A stretch of DNA of 64,000 bases from assembly GCA_020284085.1 (NCBI GenBank), contig JACEVL010000799.1, positions 212,001 through 276,000 of the forward strand, written 5' to 3'. The notes below the pieces were generated by a model. That model worked only from the letters and a program-made list of their open reading frames with translations. It was not told the origin of the DNA and searched no databases. Below, piece by piece: positions 1 to 11,351 of the stretch (within the stretch, counting starts at the first letter, position 1; every line of letters begins with the position of its first letter). This stretch comes from Aporrectodea caliginosa (lineage: Eukaryota; Annelida; Clitellata; Crassiclitellata; Lumbricidae). The position numbers and the translations under genes are program-made.

Positions 1-290
1 TTGCTCCTAGCCTCGGTCTCATCACAACCTCGCAATGCCATATCTTGTCTTCCACACATTATGCAATGCGGGCGGGGGTTGAACTGCTGCTCTGTTTTTT
101 GCAGCCAAGCGGCTATTTTGGCTATCAATTTGTTTGAGAACAGAGCCGCCATCACTTGCATAACAGATGTGTGACTTTCAATTGCTCCATGCTGCTCTAA
201 GCTTTCAGTTATTTTCTTCCAATTTCGATATCCAGTTTGGTCAAAAACTTTCTCCACATTGCCCGAAGCCGACGTTATGCCATTTATACA
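1..290 (-). pseudogene. hAT transposase N-terminal fragment (DUF4371/ZMYM1-like)
   Basis: Reading the minus strand, an open stretch contains VFDQTGYRNWKK, then a helical stretch, then CIMCGRQDMALRGCDET before it leaves the left edge of the window. The order TTF-type zinc finger (F.GF.NWK) followed by a G.ALRG.DE block is the N-terminal signature of the DUF4371/ZMYM1-like branch of hAT transposases. No start codon is evident at the high-coordinate end, and the catalytic region would lie outside the window. It is separate from the copy at 456-3134, because both contain the same N-terminal block. The two lie head to tail on the same strand. Confidence 0.6.
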
Positions 291-455
291 TACCTGTCAT
301 AGCATTATCAATGGCGTCGAAAACTTCATCGTGAAACTCGTCACCTTTTCTTTTTTTCCTTCTCACAATGAATTTATCGATTTATATTAATTTTTATAGA
401 CTTAAGTGTGTGAGCACCAAACGGATTCTAGTGCACACTGTTCTGTATACACAAG

Positions 456-3134
456 TCATATAGTCATAAACACTATACACTGTACACTATAGTACACGTA
501 GGTTGTAACTCGGCTTGACACATTAATGCAGCTGTCGTCGTAGAAATATTCAGCTCCTGGAGCTTCATGCCATCTCTTTCTCTGCAAGACTGCAGATCGC
601 GATGTAGAAGCTCTAACGTTGCGAGTGAAAACTCTTGCTTCCAATGATTGGATAAAAGACTTTGCCGAAGACAGTTGTGATTGCATCATCATGGTATCAA
701 TACCACTAGTAGGGTATAATTTGATAAGTTTGGTGACTGTATCCAGGCATAAAAAGTTGGGCGAACTAGGGTTTAAAGCTGATGCACACACACACTCTAG
801 CACACTACAGTTAACTGTAAAGCGAGCATCAAGCTCAGAAATAAACCTGTCTACACACGAAAAAGTATTCCGTTACGCATTGATTCATCACTAGTTTGCG
901 TCATTTCTATAACCGTCTTACCAGTTGTTGACATCACCAGGGTTCTCTTTGGCCTATTGCCGTAGTTTTTTAAGTGTCATTGCTTCGAAATGCCATCGGA
1001 TCTTGTTTGGTGGAATTTAGCAACGCTTCGGCAGATATGTTATCGACTGATGAATTTTGTAATTCCTATGATAACGAATTGACTGCCCCAAGTAACTTTT
1101 TAGCAACAAGCAAAAAACGAAGAAATGATATGGAAAGAATTCGTTTACGCAGCCCTTGAGCTTCTGCTTTTGCTAACTTGTCAGCAATACTTTATTGCAA
1201 CAATATATATATATATAGCTCAAACCCACAACAGTGAACATTATGCATGGCGAGTCACACATTGTGCGAACATGTGCCTGAACGCCATGAAATTTGCCGG
1301 ACATAATTGAGGCACCATCATAGCATTGGGCAACACATTGCTTAACGTTGAGGCTCTTCTTCTGCAGAGTGCTGACAATTGTGTTTGACAGAGAAAAGGC
1401 ATCTAACATGTGAACATCAATAAAGTGCAGGAAACGTTTTTTAACTGAGCACCCAGAGACATAACGTAGACAAATGGACATTTGTTCTGTGCAGCTAATA
1501 TCTGTTGTGTCATCAGCAATAACCTTCATTTACTTCAGAAATGATCAAGTCGCTGATGATTGAGTTTGCGTCAAGTGTATAGCATTCTGCGAGTCCTTTG
1601 AAATGTAGCTTGGTTTACCAATCATCTTCCACTCTGTTAGTCTCTTCTGTAAGACGGCGTACATCTTCGTCCATAGCCCTAAGGGCAACTTCCTCCGTTG
1701 TGAGCGCTCTTGCATTTCGTCTAAGTCTCCTCATCCTTTGTAGACAGCGCTGTCTTTCAGCTAGTTTTCTCGCTAACATTATCTGAATCTGTGTTTTAGA
1801 CGAATTATGATTTTTTGCGAGCTGTAATTTTTTCAACCGCAAGTTGTTCGTGACGAGTGCAATAAGAAATCAAAACTTGCATCTGCATTACATGTACTAA
1901 TAAATTATAAAAATGTAGCACAGGTTCATAATTTTATCAGTACTGCATACTTTCTATATTTATTTGGTATGCACAGCCAACGCAAAAGAAGAAAAACGTT
2001 AGTTAATAGGCCTAATAGAATTATTATATTTGACCCAATTACCACGAAACTGAATGTGGAAGTTAAACAGAGGCACACTATCAATTTTATTATACTAGCC
2101 TACTCATTGAGCTTATTATATAAAAGAAGCTAATGTCATTATTTTTATGATGAGGGCCTATAACAACCAACTTCCGACTTAGAGTAAAGAGTTTGTGCAA
2201 ATATTCCCTTAGTTTTCCGTCCCTCAAAGTAGGCCTAATACGAGCAAACCTAAGGTTCCCAGTCGAAGGCTGAATCGGTTTCGTTCAGGGACAGCAAGAC
2301 AACACACGTTGTGAAATGGCTACATAGATAGACTTTGTTCAGCGCTGACTCAAAAATGCTCTCCCTTGAATCCATTCATCACAAACTTCCATAAGTTTCT
2401 TCTTCTACAATTGCATTTAAAACTTTCTTAGCCATGACAGCTGTAAATTCGTCACAAATGATGGATGATAAATAGGCCCTACAATGTTGTGCCTCGTCGG
2501 GCTTTTCCAAATTTTTCAATGTGCCCTGCTCTAAAAGGGTTGTTATTAATCTGGGAAATACTCTGGACATCCTAGAAAAGTTCCATCGTCTGCATTACCA
2601 AATATTTAGGTAGATCCCCTAAATGCCAATCCACTTGATGAGATAAATTTCACAGTCGATGCAACTCTGCAGTACTTCTCTCCAATAACTTCTTTCTTTG
2701 TCAAATTCTTCAGCAATCACGTTATCCAAGGTCTGAGTATTAGACAACCGATTTGCATAAATTGCGAGAGTTTGCCGATGATTTTGAGAAAGTTCATGTT
2801 GGTCAAGTGTAATATTATTCCAGGAATCAAACCCTTGGTTTGCTAGAGCAGCAGTGCTGTTTTATGAAAACAATTTGCACACAATGGAAAATACACATCC
2901 TGTTGATGGAGAATGCCGTCCATTTTTTTTCGCCATTTGGAGAATCTGTAAAGAATGCTGAGTTGTTGAGCTTCCTATTCTGATCGGAGCATTCTCTAAC
3001 ATAATTGGCATGTAATGTGTATCTTTTGCTCTTCTCACCTCTTTTATCCCAGACTCCTTCACTAAATGTGGATCTGGGGAGGCTATGGTGGTTAAGGTAG
3101 GGTGGTGCTCCATCATTGTGGAGTTGGCTTCCAC
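456..3134 (-). pseudogene. decayed hAT transposase (DUF4371/ZMYM1-like)
   Basis: Pieces of one hAT transposase occur in order on the minus strand, in shifting frames. At about 2862-2960 lies a TTF-type region ending VCKLFS. At 2600-2830 are GFDSWNN and a YWREVL block followed by KFISSSGLAFRGS. At 2379-2570 is ICDEF.AVMAKKVLNAIVEE. At 1173-1529 is the catalytic core with DDTTDISCTEQ, CLRYV and QCYDGASIMSG. At 456-803 is the C-terminal LECVCALNPSSPNFL-like block. The core is interrupted by an ATATAT run near 1202-1218 and several stops, so it is not functional. An ORF at 1615-1842 rich in Arg and Glu sits between the pieces and is not recognised; it may be inserted sequence. No clear TIR or target duplication was found. 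Confidence 0.75.
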
Positions 3135-3139
3135 GCGAC

Positions 3140-3480
3140 CAGGCCAAGTGGTCTGGAGGGTTAACTGCTTTCTCGGGTGCTAATCCGAGGGACTCTGGTG
3201 ATCCAAGCCAGATCTTCCTGTTTGACCACGAAATGCATCAGAATCATCTACGAAGGTTGGTTTCATCATCTCCGTGGTTCTCGAGACATTAGTCACACTC
3301 ATTTATCTCATTCGACTGTTTCCATTCTGCTGCTGTTGCAGGCGCTTCAGTCTTTCACTTCTCCGGCTTGAGATGCGGACATGGGGGTTTCTAATTAATA
3401 ATCTACTTTTGACAAAGGTGGGGGGTGGAAGGCTGGTTTCCGGGCTGGAAACAATCAACTGATTAGGTTGAAATGGGTGA
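3140..3480. other. no gene seen
   Basis: The stretch contains only short ORFs without recognisable motifs and a GGTGGGGGGTGG-like G-rich run near 3416-3430. Nothing else is supported. Confidence 0.4.
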
Positions 3481-3481
3481 T

Positions 3482-3592
3482 AGGTTAAACACAAATACAA
3501 CAAGCTGTATTTTGAAAATTAAAGTCAATGCAATATAATGTTAAAGCACATTACCTGCTGACAGTGCATTGCTATGTAACAGTTGTTTGGGG
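3482..3592 (+). repeat. left copy of repeat flanking the RING exon
   Basis: A block beginning AGGTTAAACACAAATACAAC and running through GTGCATTGCTATGTAACAGT recurs almost unchanged at 4164-4265. The two copies are direct repeats on either side of the RING-finger exon. They could be dispersed repeat copies, or traces of a local duplication. Confidence 0.75.
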
Positions 3593-3601
3593 AGCACTGC
3601 A

Positions 3602-3672
3602 TAAGGCAGAAAATCAAAAGGCAGAAAATCAAGAGGCAGAAAATCAAAAGGCAGAAAATCAAAAGGAAGAAA
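3602..3672 (+). repeat. 14-15-bp minisatellite, about 4.5 units
   Basis: The unit AAGGCAGAAAATCAA is repeated about four and a half times with single substitutions. On the minus strand it reads as a hydrophobic FCLLI repeat, which explains the spurious ORF there. Confidence 0.85.
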
Positions 3673-3867
3673 CTCATGAAGATGTTGCATAACAAACTCA
3701 ATATTTCATCCGTAGTGTTAGAACACAAAAAATATAAAGCGCCTTTAGCGTTATAAATGTCCTGATTCACCAACTATTTCAAAACATACAAAAATCGAAT
3801 GTTATAATGTTCGATGGTAAACCGATTAATCAGTTTCAGCCGGTTTAAAGTAATTGTGCATTTATAT

Positions 3868-4153
3868 TTAGGCGGCAAAGTGGAGCTTACATATGTCACG
3901 ATAAACACGACACACAGGGCAGACGTGGTTTGTGCCACGTGTCACAGGGAGCCGATTGACGCAAGCGACGCAGGCACAGTGACCGCACGGGATGAGAACA
4001 GTGTCGGCCTCAGATTCCAGGCATACCGGACACTGTGTCCGAAGTGCGACGGGAGACGAGCTCGATGCTGGGGCCACCGTGGTCGACGCATTGGTTGCAG
4101 CGAGAGAGGCGGTAGCTGCTGTCGCTATGCAGTAGACCCGTTGTTTGACTCGT
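3868..4153 (-). CDS. RING-finger (C3HC4) coding exon, probably C-terminal
   Basis: The minus strand encodes CPVCLESEAD, then VLIPCGHCACVAC, then CPVCR, which gives Cys-x2-Cys, Cys-x-His-x2-Cys-x2-Cys and Cys-x2-Cys. This is a complete C3HC4 RING that would bind two zinc ions. RING domains of this compact DTVLIPCGH type sit at the C-terminus of many E3 ubiquitin ligases, where they recruit the E2. The frame continues upstream through an Ala/Thr/Ser-rich linker to about 4153, where an AG after TTACATTGA could be the 3' splice site; no in-frame ATG is seen, so this is read as a last exon. The stop follows KLHFAA. The parent ligase cannot be named. The alternative, a processed fragment carried by a repeat, is possible because near-identical repeats flank it. 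Confidence 0.55.
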
Positions 4154-4163
4154 CTTCAATGTA

Positions 4164-4335
4164 AGGTTAAACACAAATACAACAAGCTGTATTTAAAAAA
4201 ATAAAGTCAATGCAATATAATGTTAAAGCACATTCCCTGCTGACAGTGCATTGCTATGTAACAGTCTTTTGACTCGACAAATACAGCAAACTGTATTTTG
4301 AAAAATAAAGTCCTTGCAATATAATGTTATGTAAA
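4164..4335 (+). repeat. right copy of repeat flanking the RING exon
   Basis: This matches 3482-3592 in the same orientation, then repeats its own internal part: the ACAGCAAACTGTATTTTG...AATATAATGTTA stretch at 4278-4327 resembles 4185-4225. Confidence 0.7.
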
Positions 4336-4528
4336 CCGTCGCTGAGAGGTAAAACAATATCCATGAAATTTCCAACCATTCAAGGACAAATTTCTTTTCC
4401 ATGAATCCAAGGATGAGTTAGAGACCTGTAATTATTTGTCTAATGTAGGTTTTCTGGCCTGATATTTTCCGCCTTTTTTGAAGCCGTATATATGCATGCA
4501 AAATGTTCGTACTTTGTCTCTGACAGCT

Positions 4529-6202
4529 CTAGCCAGAGTAGTCTTGGTCATCAGAACTGTCGCAGTCGTCACCCGTGTCATCGTCTTCTGTAGCCTTCCT
4601 CTTATTTTCCAGATTATGAACAGTCAACTCATTAACACTGGCACAAACAGGGGCTACAGGAAACTCAATCGGTTGAACAGGATTTTGCATCAACTTTTCC
4701 ATGAAAACCTGTCTCAATAAGTTTACAGAGACCATGGAATTATTTGGGTTCGCAATCATCTTGTAATACTTGGCAGCCGTAGCCTCACGATAACACATGT
4801 GAGCTGCTGTGTCACCTTTTTTAGATGGATAGTTTGAATGAATTTCGGTGACAGCGGCTTTTCTCAATTTTGAACACGTTACTCTTTCATTATATCAGTG
4901 CACTTCCAATGTTGGATGCTGACATCTGTGTTCCAGTTGAATTAACAAAGATAAATGAAGCTATGTGTTGAGCATCTAATCTAACCCATTACGCATGCTC
5001 ATGTAGCTTGCAAGCAGCCCAGCTTCTTCTTGGTCTACAGCAATGTTTGCTGTCCCGTGAGTGGTGGCAGTTTTGTGATTTAAAATTTTAAAACATGTGC
5101 TACCATCTGCTGAGCGGGGTGCCCTCAAACCTTGTTCAAAATCAGCAGTGCTGAAGTTGGATATAACGCCCGAGCGATGCGCATTTGAACCCGACAATAG
5201 AACAATCATATGATTTCTACAGCGCAGAAAGTCAGCAACAGCAGGTGTGCTGTCAAACTGATGGCATCAGTCTCGCAGAATCTGCGTTGTGATAACTGAA
5301 TATTTTGGCTCTCTGTACTTTGTTATGTCATCTCTGGTGACAGGTTCTTGGCCATCAAGTAGCCGCCGCCTGTGTAGCTCCTCCATAGTACACTGACCGC
5401 GTAGCACCTGTCGCCACCCCGGAAGACAATCTCTCAGTTTTTTTTATTTCTGACAGCCAACTCTGCAAAACCCACCCGGTGCAGAAATCGCTTGCAAGAA
5501 AATACAAAAATATTCCAAAGACTTCAACTTATTTCGCACAGTCTTAATGCTAAATTTTGAGCCCTCTTTTGAATGAACCTTTTCCTGCAGAGGCTCATAA
5601 AATCGCTTCCTAATGTCCATTCTTGTTAAGAATGCATAGTCCATTGCAACTGCCTCCATTACCTGGCGGGCACCCAATACATACATATCAGGCCTTGCCT
5701 TTCTGTCTGCTTCGATGCTGGACATGTATGATTGGAATGAACAAAGTACAATGTCAAACTTTGGAGGTACACCTGGAGATACCACTGCCTCTTCATGACT
5801 GTCCACAGGGAAAGCAGCAGTCTCACATGCCATCAGCAGAACTTCACAAACGACTGCATGGGTTTGAACAGGTGCTTCGGTCTGAAACGTCATTATATGG
5901 TTTGGAGGTAAGTCATTGACAAGCAAATTGTCTGTCACAGACACGTTGTCAGTGACTCCTTTCGAAACTGGCAAGACCTTTCTTGTATACGTTTCGACTT
6001 GCCCCGGTGTAGTTACTGCAATGGCGGGCCTGTCCTCTGTGTAGGACGGGGCTGTGAGGCTGTGTGTGGGGGAGGCGGTAGTTCTCCATGTATCACGGCT
6101 TCTCCGCCGCCCAGCTGCATCACGCGTTGATTGGTAGGTGGTTGAGCTTGGCTCCCGGTAGGACTGCCAGTTGCCAGTTCGGTGGGATGGTCTCGATGTC
6201 AA
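4529..6202 (-). pseudogene. tyrosine-recombinase-like gene, broken
   Basis: Three minus-strand pieces appear in order. At 5444-5920 is a helical core-binding-type domain (FDIVLCSFQSYMSSIEADRK..., KTVRNKLKSLEYFCIFL). At 4976-5209 is a catalytic block with SGSNAHRSGVISNF and later NHKTATTHG. At 4529-4867 is a C-terminal block with LRKAAVTEIHSNYP and MCYREATAAKYYKM. The arrangement SAM-like domain, first catalytic Arg region (HRSG), K near NHKT, and a final HM..TA.KYY tyrosine is that of the tyrosine recombinases found in animal Crypton/YR-type elements and related host genes. Stops and frame changes separate the pieces (about 4868-4975 and 5210-5443). No TIRs are expected for this class. The family is assigned from motif shape only. 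Confidence 0.55.
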
Positions 6203-6580
6203 CTAGTCTCATATTTGAGTCTGCAAGGATTAGAGTTTTGGTGTCTGCATTTAATAGAATCCTCCAGTCTTCTTTCTTCTTCCTCATCTCACTGGCTGGG
6301 TTGTAGATGGTTTTGCGCCATGTCACTATTTGTCTGTTTTTTGGGCCTGGTCTCGACAAATGGTGCGTGGGCGTTGATGTGATGGTGCGTTCAACATCTC
6401 CAAGAACTCGTATATAGACTCCTTGTGGAAGCGCCTCCCATGGTTAGCAACACAGACTACATATCTAACACACCCAGGCCAGGGGCAAGCAACTTTTGGT
6501 TTAGGGTTGCAATTGCCCTTTTCGCCGTCTATAACTATCAGGTTGTCGGTGCCGAAACCTGAGTAGCTTTGGGATCGCAT
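6150..6580 (-). pseudogene. C2H2-like and SGNH-like coding pieces
   Basis: Two minus-strand pieces lie between the recombinase and OTU regions. At about 6430-6500 is CPWPGC followed by NHGRRFHKE, a C2H2-like zinc finger (C-x4-C-x9-H-x4-H). At 6150-6270 is TLILADSNMRL, then PGAKLNHL, resembling the first block (GDSN) of SGNH/GDSL hydrolases and a later PGA..H block seen in transposon-borne esterases. Neither is complete. They may belong to the same element as the neighbouring recombinase, but different frames and stops prevent joining them into one gene. Confidence 0.4.
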
Positions 6581-7523
6581 GTTGTATGTGTCTGAGGATT
6601 ACAATTGCTTGCCCTCTTTGCAGCCATAATGAAATGAACTTTTTGATGACTTTCCGTTGATTTGGCGACCATGTAATCAGTTTCAATTTCCCTTCTACGT
6701 TCCATGAACCATCCTTCATACACTGGATTTGGAATGATCATGTCAAATAAAGCATCATAGTGTCTGCAGTACAGATATGATACTGTTATTGTTTTCCAAA
6801 ATTAAGACCATCGCTTGGACTGACCAACTGTCGGGTTATTTTCTCTATGCTGTTTCCATATACTATCTCAATTGGGGTGTGCAGAATATTTGCCATGGCT
6901 GTGATGGCCGCAAGTCCAGGCCAACCTCCGGATTTTTTGGTAGCCTCAACCTTTCCATCATCCTCCAGCAGATTCTGGGCTCGTAGACTATCTTTATTAT
7001 CGTCGATCAATGAAGCTGCAACTTCTCTCAATTTCAAGTGGATTTCTTGGCCCTGAAGATGGGCCCCAATTGCGCGAAATAGGCAATGGCCATCTATCTT
7101 TATATTATAGCAAAATAACCCAAGTCCAACAATTGACTTGTCTTGGGTTTTCCGGGCTTCATCAATTTCACCAAAAATATCTGGTATAGCAAACAAGCTG
7201 GTCCAACAGCCCATCGGACAGATTGAAACAGCACACTCATTCTGAGGACTATGTCCAAAAATGGATGGACTACGGTACTTTTCACATAGGCTGAGGGCCC
7301 TGCTGAACTGAATGAACTACCTTCCGACTCTAGGAGCAGAAGCTGATGCACCTGCTAAGCCAGCCTGCACTTTCGCAGAAACTAACCCATCGACTGACTC
7401 AGCCTGTACTTTCGAAACTGAAGCCAACTGAACTGCAGGATCAGAAACATCTACACCCTCCACTGCAGAACCTACAACCGGTTTCCTTGGTTTCTTTGCT
7501 GGCTTCTTTGCTGGTATATGCAC
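6538..7523 (-). pseudogene. OTU-domain peptidase-like gene, frameshifted
   Basis: The minus-strand ORF at 6786-7214 contains DGHCLFRAIGAHL, the Asp-Gly-x-Cys catalytic nucleophile block of OTU cysteine peptidases, followed by a WPGLAAI..MANIL.TPI.IV block typical of the OTU fold. The expected closing His region (HYDALF) is found, but in another frame at about 6730-6750, so a frameshift or deletion lies near 6780. Upstream, 7317-7523 encodes a KKPAKKPRKP basic tract that may be the N-terminus. OTU domains cleave ubiquitin; transposon-borne copies of unknown purpose are known. No intact gene remains. Confidence 0.6.
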
Positions 7524-7660
7524 GTTCTTTTTCTGAATTTTTGAAAACTCCTTCTCACACTGACCATTCGTTCCTTAAATAGCAAACAAACATCTACTGT
7601 GTTTACAAATGAGCAGATTTTTTCTATAGGGGATATACATCAGTATCGAACGGATTTTTC

Positions 7661-8190
7661 AAAGATTTTATTGTTATAGTTTGTATTGGGGCTTAGAATA
7701 AGATGAAGTGAAAAGAAGGAGGATATCATGAGACAATTGTAGCCAAAACAGCAAGGCTGAAAGCATAGGTATAACAAATCAATACAATTTATTAGTTGTA
7801 GGTATTTTCTTACCCTGGAAAATCAAAAGGATTCAAAGATTTTGGTATGGTTTGTATTGGGGCTTAGAATAAGATGACATTAAGCAAGGTGAAAAGAAGG
7901 AGGATATCATGAGACAATTGTAGCCAAAACAGCAGGGCTGGAAGTGAGCCTTAGATAAAACAAATCAATACAATTAGGTTTAGGTATTTTCTTACCCTGG
8001 AAAATCAGTGATATAATCAAAAGAATTCAAAGATTTGCAATGGTTTATATTGGGCCTTAAAATAAGATGTCATTAAGCTAGATGAAACACAGGACATGAG
8101 ACAATTGTAACCAAAACAGCAGAGCTAAAAGCTTAGGTATAGCAAATCAATACAATTAGGTTTAGGTATTTTCTTACCCTGGAAAATCAG
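7661..8190 (+). repeat. three imperfect tandem repeats of about 180 bp
   Basis: Three units each run from AAAGATTT..TGGTTTGTATTGGG, through AATAAGATG, ATGAGACAATTGTA and CCAAAACAGCA, to AGGTATTTTCTTACCCTGG. They start near 7661, 7838 and 8029. They differ by indels and scattered substitutions. No ORF runs through them. Confidence 0.85.
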
Positions 8191-8199
8191 AGTAGCTGG

Positions 8200-8869
8200 A
8201 TAGCTTCTCCAAGGTTTCTTCCCAACTCACCATTGCACCATGGTGCCTTTCTTTTCTTGCATGATCCAATCAGAAGTAACCACGTTACGCTTTCCAGCAT
8301 CGACCCCATCAATGAATTCAACTAAGCTCCAGGACATTTTGACATCTTCCTGAAAGTTATACAGCATACAGTATTATGACATCATCAGGCAAAGAATGTG
8401 AACCTTTGCTATGCTTATCAGGCGCCGATGTGCTTAACTGTCTGTTAACCAGCTGTGTCCAATACAGCATCTTCTGCTGAATTTCAATCAATTTCTTCCA
8501 AATGGATTGACCAAGACCTACAATAATATATATACTACTCAACACACAACTGTTACCTGGTAACGTTGTTCGTGATCATCATCGTCGCCATCTTTACTTC
8601 CGTTTTACATGCTAGCATGGGTTGACGGCTGCTTCCCAACTATCTTGCAACAGAGGTGCAAGACGGTCCTTAGACGGAAAAGGCCGCAAGGAAAAGATTA
8701 CATTTCCAGTGTAGCGTCTGTAGGAGTAAAGGAATGACGTTTGAAATTTTGGGCAATTTTGGTGATTTCTATCCTTCCCTTGGAAACGAATGGGGTCAAA
8801 GTTTAAAAAATTGCAGATCGTTATTCTCTAGCAAATTGTTGTAGCTCACACCATACATAAATATATGTA
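8200..8869. other. no gene seen
   Basis: The stretch has short ORFs only and no TIR, splice-bounded exon or repeat that I can support. Confidence 0.4.
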
Positions 8870-10081
8870 TTATACATTATACATTTTCGGTCGGCTGTAG
8901 TCAGTGACAACCAGACGTTCAGCTCGATCGGCCCAACCACGGAAGATAGTCTCCGCGGTTCGATACGTTGCCAGTGTGTGAAACGCAACTCCAGATGGAA
9001 CTGGTGCAGAGGGCAGCGGTCGTTGGCGCGCATCCCGATAATCAACATCGGCAGACGGCTCAGGTGCTGGTCTGGAGTGATGGTCACCCGTATTCTCGTC
9101 TGTTTCCCTCGGCGTTTCGATCCGACCCACAGCAGCTATTACGTCCTCCAAGTCAGCATCCCAGCTTCCTTCATCGGTGGGACCAACATCAAATATCTCC
9201 TCCAGCTCTTCATCCAACCCGTTCCTGTTCCACATCGCCATATTACCGGTCAGTTTGATTCGTTTCGGAGCGTACGATCTTTTAATTTCCGACCTGATTG
9301 AAACTCTGAATTCTGAGGTACTGTGCCGAATTACGCGGGATTTTATGATGGTTGAACTATTAACAAAGACAGTGCTAATTCCTCCCCTTTCTTGGTTTAG
9401 GGTTACTTGTGGCTTGTTGCACAGGAGTTGGGTGGGCCAGGGTGATTTGGTAATTAATGATTTGGAGGCGGTCCTTGTCTTCAAATAACTCATCTTTAGC
9501 TTTGATTGATTTCGTCCCTGTGGCGGTTTTATCTTCTCTCTCACTTTTATTCTCCGCCCACTAACGGAATTCTTACTAATTTCGCCCTCACACGTTGTCG
9601 CAGCGCAAGCAGGTGGCAGACCTGACATCCCCAACCCTGTCTGAGTCACCAATGGTTTAATTTCCTGCTCTAAGGAGTAATTATCGGTCTGTAACGCAAC
9701 TCTCGTTCCGAGCAATTCAATGAATTGTTGGCCCATATTCCAGACTACCTCGTTTGATTGTACCCAAGGAATTCCGAGAATCAGTGATTCTATAACAGGA
9801 GAAATATAGACCATTGTTGGAATCGAAAACTTGCCTATTTTCAATTCAATAGTAGCCTGTCCCAGTATTTCGACCAAACTACCGTTGACGGCTATAATGC
9901 ATTGTGAGGATGGCTGTACATCGGAGGAACTTATCAATGCACTTGATAAGATCGAACATTGGGCTCCAGTATCTAGTACAGAATGGATCACCCGATGCTG
10001 GTAGACCACTTTCAGATAGGCCCCTTTGGTCATTTTTAGTCCCCACATACGTAACATAGAGGTGACTGGAATTTTCACCAC
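8870..10081 (-). pseudogene. Ty3/gypsy-like protease fragment
   Basis: This 403-codon open frame starts at a GTG, not ATG, so it is a 5'-truncated copy. Residues about 10-140 match the protease end of the long ORF at 17559-21980: GAYL.VVYQ, IHSVLDTGAQCSILSS (retropepsin DTGA active site), AVNGSLVE.LGQATIEL and LILGIPW. Beyond the point where that long ORF stops, this copy continues for about 200 residues (basic stretch, then an acidic GLDEELEEIFDVG region), so it preserves sequence the other copy has lost. No reverse transcriptase or integrase follows. The ORF is open but lacks gag and pol, so it is treated as a relic. Confidence 0.7.
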
Positions 10082-10168
10082 GTTGAAGCGTTAATTTTCC
10101 GTTATTGTTAATTTAAAAATAATAAATTTCTGCTGAAACTCTAATTTTTTTTATAGACAGTCATTTTG

Positions 10169-10234
10169 GTGTCACCCCTACGGTGGTGACACCCGGTGCG
10201 GTCCGCACCCCGCGCACTCCCGTAGTGACACCAC
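10169..10234. other. GC-rich double hairpin
   Basis: GGTGTCACC-CCTACGGT-GGTGACACC forms one stem, and GGTGCGG-T-CCGCACC immediately follows as a second. A further GTGACACCAC lies just after. The block is far richer in GC than its AT-rich surroundings. It is probably the terminal or subterminal part of a repeat; the family is not recognised. Confidence 0.6.
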
Positions 10235-10239
10235 TGGGC

Positions 10240-11045
10240 GACTACTTTCTATTGATTGTGGCCATGAACTGGGTTTCGTCTTGCACTGACAGGAATATGT
10301 ATGCACAGACGGTGACAGACCCTATATTCTGTAAGCCAGGGTCCAGTGTTTAGGTCTAGAATAATAACTGCCAAGGTCACATAGCAAATGTCCATGTTGT
10401 TGCTACTGCTACAATAAGTAACATTGAAACACTTTTACAAAGTGAAAAAAAACTGAACAACATATAGCAACTGCACAAATGGAGTCAGAAAAAAAGCTAA
10501 TGCTTATAAACACTGACCCCACCTTTCCGTAGTTAGAAGCTGCATGTAGAGAATTATCTAACAGAAAGGTCGTGTATACACTAGACCGCAAAACTGTTTC
10601 CCTGAAAATGAACTCACGTGTTTTACTTGCTGAAATTTCAATTAAGCTAGCATTTTCACAGAAACCTTTGCTGGTCCGCTGCAGAAAAATTACACTTTAA
10701 ATAGAACCTAGGCTCCAATAAAAACTGAGAAATATTAAAAACTAATATAGAAGCTGGAAATTTCTTAAACATCTAACAGATAGGAAAACATAGAAATAAT
10801 TCAAAACTTAAACCAATACAAGAAATCAAATAACATCAGAGTTGTTTTTTTTGTCTATATGACTCTTCTCCTTTTTGAACTTTTTTGGCTTATTTCTGAA
10901 ATTCTAACAGTTTTGAACCGATCGTGATATTTCCCACAGAACAGTTTTTTCATCCCTTCTCCTGCCTGCTCACCTCAATAAAGGCTCACATCATACTATT
11001 CACATCATACTATTCAAGAAAATAACAAACATATTGTATAAATTT
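10240..11045. other. no gene seen
   Basis: AT-rich, with short spurious ORFs. It would lie in the intron or 3' region of the exon at 11048-11242 if that exon is real. Confidence 0.4.
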
Positions 11046-11047
11046 AC

Positions 11048-11242
11048 CAAATGCTTTTAAGATTCGCATTTTGAACACCTTCCATTTACTTTGCGCCGTT
11101 TGCGGAGGTTGACTATTAGTGGCTGCTTTCGTGACATTCTTCTGAGGCCAGTAACATGTTCCAGTACTAGAATCATCTGCAACCTCCTTAATCCAACAAT
11201 CTGGGATCACTGCAATGCTGTTTTCGCATTCAAAAACAATAA
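11048..11242 (-). CDS. short coding exon of an unrecognised gene
   Basis: The minus strand reads VIVFECENSIAVIPDCWI, then GTCYWP, then SKWKVFKMRILKAFG. The exon is bounded by a 3' splice site ending TGTTTTTAG and a donor G|GTAAAT. The pattern V.F....S..V.P..W......CYWP...........W....VR.L resembles the conserved N-terminal segment of a family of uncharacterised animal proteins that often accompanies transposon-derived domains; I cannot name it. An in-frame stop lies just upstream of the acceptor, which supports the exon boundary over a longer ORF. Neighbouring exons are not seen. A promoter-like element lies 120 bp upstream. Confidence 0.45.
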
Positions 11243-11351
11243 CTAAAAACATATTTCAATTCTACAAAAGAAAGGACAAGGCAGTTCTTAAATCCTAAGG
11301 AAACAAAGATTACCTTGCAACAGCAAGCTGGAGATGGCAACATCCGGGAAG

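Noticed and set aside
1615..1842. 75-codon Arg/Glu-rich minus-strand ORF as a gene
   Set aside because: It is low complexity, lies between hAT fragments, and has no splice or start context worth trusting.
8870..10081. Intact stand-alone aspartic protease gene
   Set aside because: It lacks an ATG, begins mid-domain and matches the retrotransposon protease copy by copy.
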